The notes under the pieces: generated by a model
The model's database searches: none
Told to the model about the DNA's origin: nothing
The model's input: only the letters and a program-made list of their open reading frames with translations
From: an uncultured Caulobacteraceae bacterium
GTDB lineage: Bacteria; Pseudomonadota; Alphaproteobacteria; Caulobacterales; Caulobacteraceae
NCBI GenBank assembly: GCA_903923135.1
Contig: CAIXWN010000080.1
Location: forward strand, 37,313-101,312
Length of the DNA: 64,000 nt
Reading direction: 5' to 3'
Shown here: positions 62,991 to 64,000 of the stretch, in pieces
Layout: every line of letters starts with the position of its first letter
Numbering within the stretch: the stretch's first letter is position 1
Position numbers and translations under genes: made by a program

Positions 62991-64000
62991 TCAGGCTTCG
63001 GCGTCGGCCGCCTGCTTGGCGGTGAGATCCTCACCGGTGGTCTGATCGACGACCTTCATCGACAGGCGGATCTTGCCGCGATCGTCGAAGCCCAGCAGCT
63101 TGACCTTCACGGCCTGGCCTTCGGTGAGCACGTCGGAGACCTTGTTCACCCGCTCGCTGGCGATCTGGCTGACGTGAACCAGACCGTCCTTGGCGCCGAA
63201 GAAGTTCACGAACGCGCCGAAATCGACGACCTTGACGACCTTGCCGTCATAGATCTGGCCGACTTCCGGCTCGGAGGTGATCGACTTGATCCAGTCGATG
63301 GCGGCCTTGATCTTGGCCCCGTCGCTGGCCGACACCTTCACCATGCCCTCGTCGTTGATATCGACCTTGGCGCCAGTCTGCGCGACGATCTCACGGATCA
63401 CCTTGCCACCGGTGCCGATCACTTCGCGGATCTTGTCGGTGGGGATGGTGATGGTCTCGATCTTCGGCGCGTATTCGCCCACGTCCGTCCGGGCGCCGTC
63501 GATGGCCTTGGCCATCTCGCCAAGGATGTGCAGACGGCCGCCTTTGGCCTGTTCCAGGGCCTGCTTCATGATCGCCTCCGTGATGCCGGCGATCTTGATG
63601 TCCATCTGCAGCGACGTGATGCCGGTATCGGTACCTGCCACCTTGAAGTCCATGTCGCCGAGATGATCTTCGTCGCCGAGAATGTCGGACAGAACCGCGA
63701 AGCGCTCACCCTCGAGGATGAGGCCCATGGCGATGCCGGCGGTGGCGCGCTTCATCGGCACGCCCGCATCCATGAGCGCCAGCGAGGCGCCGCATACGGA
63801 GGCCATCGATGACGAACCGTTCGACTCGGTGATCTCCGAGACGACGCGAATCGTGTACGGGAAGTCTTCCTTCTTCGGCAGCACCGGATGGATCGCGCGC
63901 CAGGCCAGCGTGCCGTGGCCGATTTCGCGACGCTTGGTGCCGCCCATACGGCCGGTCTCGCCGACCGAGTACGGAGGGAAGTTGTAGTGCAGCAGGAACG
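62991..64000 (-). CDS. pnp: Polyribonucleotide nucleotidyltransferase (PNPase), C-terminal part (runs off right edge)
   Basis: The last 336 codons of PNPase, a phosphorolytic 3'-5' exoribonuclease of the degradosome. Visible: end of the second RNase PH core ([24 protein letters not shown], split here after [41 protein letters not shown] [15 protein letters not shown]), the KH domain ([15 protein letters not shown]) and the S1 domain ([30 protein letters not shown]). It ends soon after S1 with ADAEA. The 5' part lies beyond base 64000. Confidence 0.96.
   Translation of the reverse strand, partial: FLLHYNFPPYSVGETGRMGGTKRREIGHGTLAWRAIHPVLPKKEDFPYTIRVVSEITESNGSSSMASVCGASLALMDAGVPMKRATAGIAMGLILEGERFAVLSDILGDEDHLGDMDFKVAGTDTGITSLQMDIKIAGITEAIMKQALEQAKGGRLHILGEMAKAIDGARTDVGEYAPKIETITIPTDKIREVIGTGGKVIREIVAQTGAKVDINDEGMVKVSASDGAKIKAAIDWIKSITSEPEVGQIYDGKVVKVVDFGAFVNFFGAKDGLVHVSQIASERVNKVSDVLTEGQAVKVKLLGFDDRGKIRLSMKVVDQTTGEDLTAKQAADAEA

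Overview
The window is a chromosomal segment of a high-GC (about 70% by eye) alphaproteobacterium, most likely Caulobacteraceae (Phenylobacterium or Caulobacter type). Supporting signs are the aa3 oxidase operon running into thrC and an M16 peptidase gene, a probable DUF4908 protein beside phaAB, PEPxxWA-CTERM proteins, a divergent methyltransferase/gloB pair, the PduO-type adenosyltransferase next to a twin-TM small protein, and an IleRS without C-terminal zinc cysteines. It is almost all housekeeping and metabolic sequence. I see no rRNA or tRNA gene, CRISPR array, insertion sequence, prophage or origin.

Layout: 1-1370 holds the 5' part of a transaldolase/glucose-6-phosphate isomerase fusion. 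1643-1722 is a structured leader RNA in front of metX-metW. 3.6-4.7 kb is a methyltransferase-PII pair divergent from gloB. 5.6-9.3 kb is the polyhydroxybutyrate block (phaA, phaB and divergent phaR). 9.3-23.8 kb is mixed: a TPR-sulfotransferase, a secreted sedolisin, two PEP-CTERM proteins, an SDR, an FAD oxidoreductase, a tsaC with a disturbed 5' end, an acyl-CoA dehydrogenase, a peroxiredoxin, yqgE and a GNAT. 23.2-32.9 kb is one long minus-strand unit: ctaC-ctaD-ctaB-coxF-ctaG-ctaE-DUF983-surf1-thrC-M16-GNAT, with many 4-base start/stop overlaps. 33.2-43.7 kb holds tldD, an RhtA-like exporter, a POT peptide transporter, a second acyl-CoA dehydrogenase, a third PEP-CTERM protein, a degenerate phosphatase-TPR protein and a CDP-diacylglycerol diphosphatase.

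43.8-46.0 kb is a Ni/Co-type efflux operon: a perfect G6-spaced inverted repeat lies just before an rcnR/csoR regulator gene, followed by an uncharacterised membrane-anchored methyltransferase and an rcnA-like exporter with a His-rich loop. With the metX leader RNA, this is the best candidate for something undescribed. 46.0-53.8 kb holds gshA, rsmE, an MFS carrier, a DUF3035 lipoprotein, lspA and ileS. 53.9-58.9 kb is a flavin and fatty-acid block (ribF, MaoC hydratase, HAD hydrolase, hbd, etfA, etfB). 59.1-64.0 kb holds small membrane proteins, the cobalamin adenosyltransferase, a GST, an alpha/beta hydrolase, a GNAT and the 3' part of pnp.

Functional links: the two acyl-CoA dehydrogenases reduce ETF (etfAB); RibF makes the FAD these flavoproteins need; Hbd, the MaoC hydratase, PhaA and PhaB share acyl-CoA intermediates with PHB storage. 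CtaB, CtaG and SURF1 serve haem and copper insertion into the CtaCDE oxidase.
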